NCBI RefSeq assembly: GCF_003612055.1
Contig: NZ_RAWB01000006.1
Coordinates: forward strand, 1-55,596
Length of the DNA: 55,596 nucleotides
Reading direction: 5' to 3'
Source: Corallococcus llansteffanensis
Lineage (GTDB): Bacteria > Myxococcota > Myxococcia > Myxococcales > Myxococcaceae
Under the pieces are notes generated by a model that did no database searches, was not told the origin of the DNA, and saw only the letters and a program-made list of their open reading frames with translations. The translations under genes were made by a program, and so were the position numbers. How positions within the stretch are numbered: the stretch's first letter is position 1; each line of letters opens with the position of its first letter. Shown in pieces: positions 53,617-55,596 of this stretch.

Positions 53617-55590
53617 TCAGGCCTGGAGCGTGGGAGGGCCCGCGCGGGGCAGGCGCACGCTGAAGGTGGCGCCCTGGCCGGGGGTGCTCGTCACGGACAC
53701 CTGACCGCCGTGCGCCTCCACGATGCGGTGCAGGCGGTACAGCCCCAGGCCCAGCCCGCCGTAGTGCCGCGTGGGCACCGCGCGCTCGAAGCGGCGGAAC
53801 AGGCCGTCCACCCGGTCCGGCGCGATGCCGATGCCGTGGTCGCGCACCACCAGCAGCGCGCTGTCCGCGTCGCCCTGGACCTCCAGCTCCACGGGCTTGC
53901 CCGGCCCGAACTTCACCGCGTTGGCGAGCAGGTGCATCACCACCTGGCCCAGCCGCAGCGCGTCCCACCGGCCCAGCAGGGGCGAGGACTCGCGCAGCAC
54001 CAGCCGGCACCCCGCGCGCGACGCCGCCTCCTCCGAGCGCGTCATCATGTCGCGCACCACCTGCGTGAGGTCCACCGGGCCCAGGTTCAGCCGGGGCGCG
54101 TGGCTCTGCAGCTGCGACACGTCCAGCAGCCCCTCCACCAGGTCCGCCAGCCGCTGCACCTGGCGGTCCGCCGCCACCAGCGCGCGCTCCAGCCGCTCCG
54201 GCTCCACCTGGTGCCGCAGCTTGAGCGCCGCCGCCGTGCCCTGCACCCGCAGGCGCAGCGCGGCCAGGGGCGTGCGCAGCTCGTGCGCGGCCACCGCCAG
54301 GAACTCGTCCCGCACGCGCACCGCCTCGCGCGTCTCGCGGTACATCCGCAGCTGCTCCGTCACGTCGCCGATGATGCCCGCCATGCGCACCGGCCGCCCC
54401 TGCGCGTCGCGCAGCGCCCGCCCCCGGCTCACGCAGGAGCGGTAGCCCCCACCCGCGTGCCGCAGCCGGAAGGACACGTCGTAGGGCGTGCCCTGCTCCA
54501 GGTGCTGGGCGAGCGCGGACGCCACCTCGCCCCGGTCCTCCGGGTGCACCCGCGCGAGGAACGCGTCGGACGTGCCCGGGAAGTCCTCCGGCTGCAGGCC
54601 CAGCATCTCCAGCAGGCGCGGGCTCCAGTACATCGTCTGGCGGCGCACGTCCCAGTCCCAGACGCCGTCGTAGGAGCCGGACACCACCAGCCGGTAGCGC
54701 TCCTCGCTCTCGCGCGCGTGGCGCTCCGCCTGCTCCAGCAGCCCCACCCGCCGCTCCAGCTGCCGCACCATCGAATACAGGTGCGCCTCCGTGGACAGCT
54801 CGCCGGGCACCGGCGCGGCCAGGGGCCCTTCCGCGCGCGCCTCGCGCAGCACCAGCCCCACCAGCTCGTCGTCGCCCTGGGCCCTGCGCACGAAGCCGTT
54901 GGCCCCCACGTTGGCGGCCATGCGCAGGTCCAGCTCGTCCGGCGCGGTGGCGTGCGTGAGGATGACGGGCACCCGCGCGAGCTTCGGGTCCTGGCGCACC
55001 GCCAGGCACAGCCGGTAGCCGTCCAGGCGCGGCATCAGCACGTCCGCCACGAGGATGTCCGGCCGCCGCCGCCGCGCCAGCTCCAGCGCCTCCAGCCCGT
55101 CCTCCGCCAGCAGCACCTCGAAGCGGAACGGGGCCAGCGCCAGCTGCAACAGCTTGCGGAAGACGGGGTCGTCCTCCGCCACCAGCACCCGCAGGGTGGG
55201 CGCCCCCGCCGCCTCCAGCACCGCGGGGGGCAGCGCCTGGCGCACCGCGTCCAGTCTGAAGCCCAGCGACACGGACGGCGCGAGGAAGCCCGCCACCGGC
55301 AGCTCCAGCCGGCGCACGGACTCCTGCTCCGCCGGCGGCGCCTCCACCCAGAGCGCCGCGCCCGACCCGGCCAGCGCCTCGCGCAGCGCGCCCGGGCCTT
55401 GACTCCCGGGGGGGGTGAGCAGCCCCGCGCCCACCATCACCAGGTGCACCTCCGGGGACTCGCGCAGCACGCGCGCCGCGGGCTCCAGCCCCGCGGCCAG
55501 GAGCACCTGCCAACCCTGGCTCTGGAAGGCCAGACTCAGCAGCTCCCGGTGGGGTCCCGGGGCTTCGACGAGCAGCAGGGTGGGCTTCAT
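53617..55590 (-). CDS. Histidine kinase with pseudo-receiver and receiver N-terminal, PAS, HisKA, HATPase
   Basis: 657 residues from an ATG six bases inside the window edge, so the upstream region is not seen. Residues 1-120 look like a decayed receiver (TLLLVEAPGPHR, no acceptor Asp, VAGFLAPSVSLG). A second receiver (about 133-250) has VLVAEDDPVFRK and acceptor Asp in LVADVLMPRLDG, but Arg replaces the conserved Lys (FVRRAQG). A PAS domain (about 295-410) precedes the H-box VAAHELRTPLAA with His436; the ATPase is canonical (NAVKFGPG, DHGIGI, GLGLGLYRLHR). No membrane helix. Control is probably by protein contact or by another kinase. Confidence 0.88.
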   Translation of the reverse strand: MKPTLLLVEAPGPHRELLSLAFQSQGWQVLLAAGLEPAARVLRESPEVHLVMVGAGLLTPPGSQGPGALREALAGSGAALWVEAPPAEQESVRRLELPVAGFLAPSVSLGFRLDAVRQALPPAVLEAAGAPTLRVLVAEDDPVFRKLLQLALAPFRFEVLLAEDGLEALELARRRRPDILVADVLMPRLDGYRLCLAVRQDPKLARVPVILTHATAPDELDLRMAANVGANGFVRRAQGDDELVGLVLREARAEGPLAAPVPGELSTEAHLYSMVRQLERRVGLLEQAERHARESEERYRLVVSGSYDGVWDWDVRRQTMYWSPRLLEMLGLQPEDFPGTSDAFLARVHPEDRGEVASALAQHLEQGTPYDVSFRLRHAGGGYRSCVSRGRALRDAQGRPVRMAGIIGDVTEQLRMYRETREAVRVRDEFLAVAAHELRTPLAALRLRVQGTAAALKLRHQVEPERLERALVAADRQVQRLADLVEGLLDVSQLQSHAPRLNLGPVDLTQVVRDMMTRSEEAASRAGCRLVLRESSPLLGRWDALRLGQVVMHLLANAVKFGPGKPVELEVQGDADSALLVVRDHGIGIAPDRVDGLFRRFERAVPTRHYGGLGLGLYRLHRIVEAHGGQVSVTSTPGQGATFSVRLPRAGPPTLQA

Positions 55591-55596
55591 CTGGGG

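Noticed and set aside
1-55596. CRISPR arrays, tRNA and rRNA genes
   Set aside because: No regularly spaced repeats of CRISPR type and no recognisable tRNA or rRNA sequence was found by eye; the only arrays are coding repeats in cheR and the short AQ run in dctA.

Overview
The window looks like chromosomal DNA of a myxobacterium, most likely Myxococcaceae (Corallococcus/Myxococcus type). The reasons are the very high GC with almost saturated GC at third codon positions, the dense packing of sensor kinases and response regulators, two complete chemosensory (che) operons, a FrzE/WspE-type CheA-receiver fusion, a stand-alone phytoene desaturase, and a sigma-54 activator beside a near-consensus -24/-12 promoter. 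The species cannot be fixed from sequence reading alone.

Layout. 1-4.3 kb: thioredoxin-like protein, ABC exporter, tandem universal-stress protein and a CsbD-like protein with a clear terminator. 4.5-8.6 kb: a six-helix membrane chemoreceptor, a VOC protein and CrtI phytoene desaturase. 8.75-16.4 kb: che operon A (cheW, cheR-TPR, cheW, CHASE3 receptor, cheA-receiver, cheB), laid out like an alternative-cellular-function (Wsp/Frz-like) pathway with no separate CheY. 16.5-22 kb: a GAF kinase, a KefC-type antiporter, DctA and a lone receiver. 22.1-25.3 kb: a sigma-54 promoter candidate, a small secreted Lys/Ala-rich protein, a membrane kinase and its NtrC-type regulator. 25.8-27.3 kb: a PAS kinase. 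27.2-36.9 kb, minus strand: che operon B (cheY, cheA, cheW, soluble receptor, HEAT-repeat protein, cheR, cheB), nearly all genes overlapping. 37-42.4 kb: kinases and single receivers. 42.5-43.6 kb: a cyclase/formamidase-like enzyme and a small lipoprotein.

The accessory part is 43.6-49 kb. A decayed kinase tail ends in a 61-bp sequence that repeats 4,938 bp later as the intact 3' end of a hybrid kinase gene. Between the two copies lie a broken tyrosine-recombinase region, an intact beta-propeller lipoprotein plus outer-membrane porin pair, a frameshifted minus-strand gene, a headless Tox-REase-5 toxin tip with its intact Imm52 immunity gene, and the remains of a second Imm52 gene. I read this as the scar of an integrated element that targeted the end of a kinase gene and carries polymorphic-toxin debris. 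From 49 kb to the end the window returns to kinases and atypical receivers.

Working together: the window is chiefly a signalling island. Two che pathways, eight full kinases (six plain or receiver-led, one hybrid, one with two receiver-like domains), five single-domain receivers and one sigma-54 activator probably feed motility, development, metabolite uptake and stress outputs. Four signalling proteins (three kinases and one kinase fragment) plus one further kinase share an unusual Asn-containing ATP-binding G1 box and look like recent paralogues. The observations most worth following are the soluble receptor whose signalling tip sits exactly mid-protein, the repeat-bounded element with toxin/immunity remnants, and the sigma-54 module.
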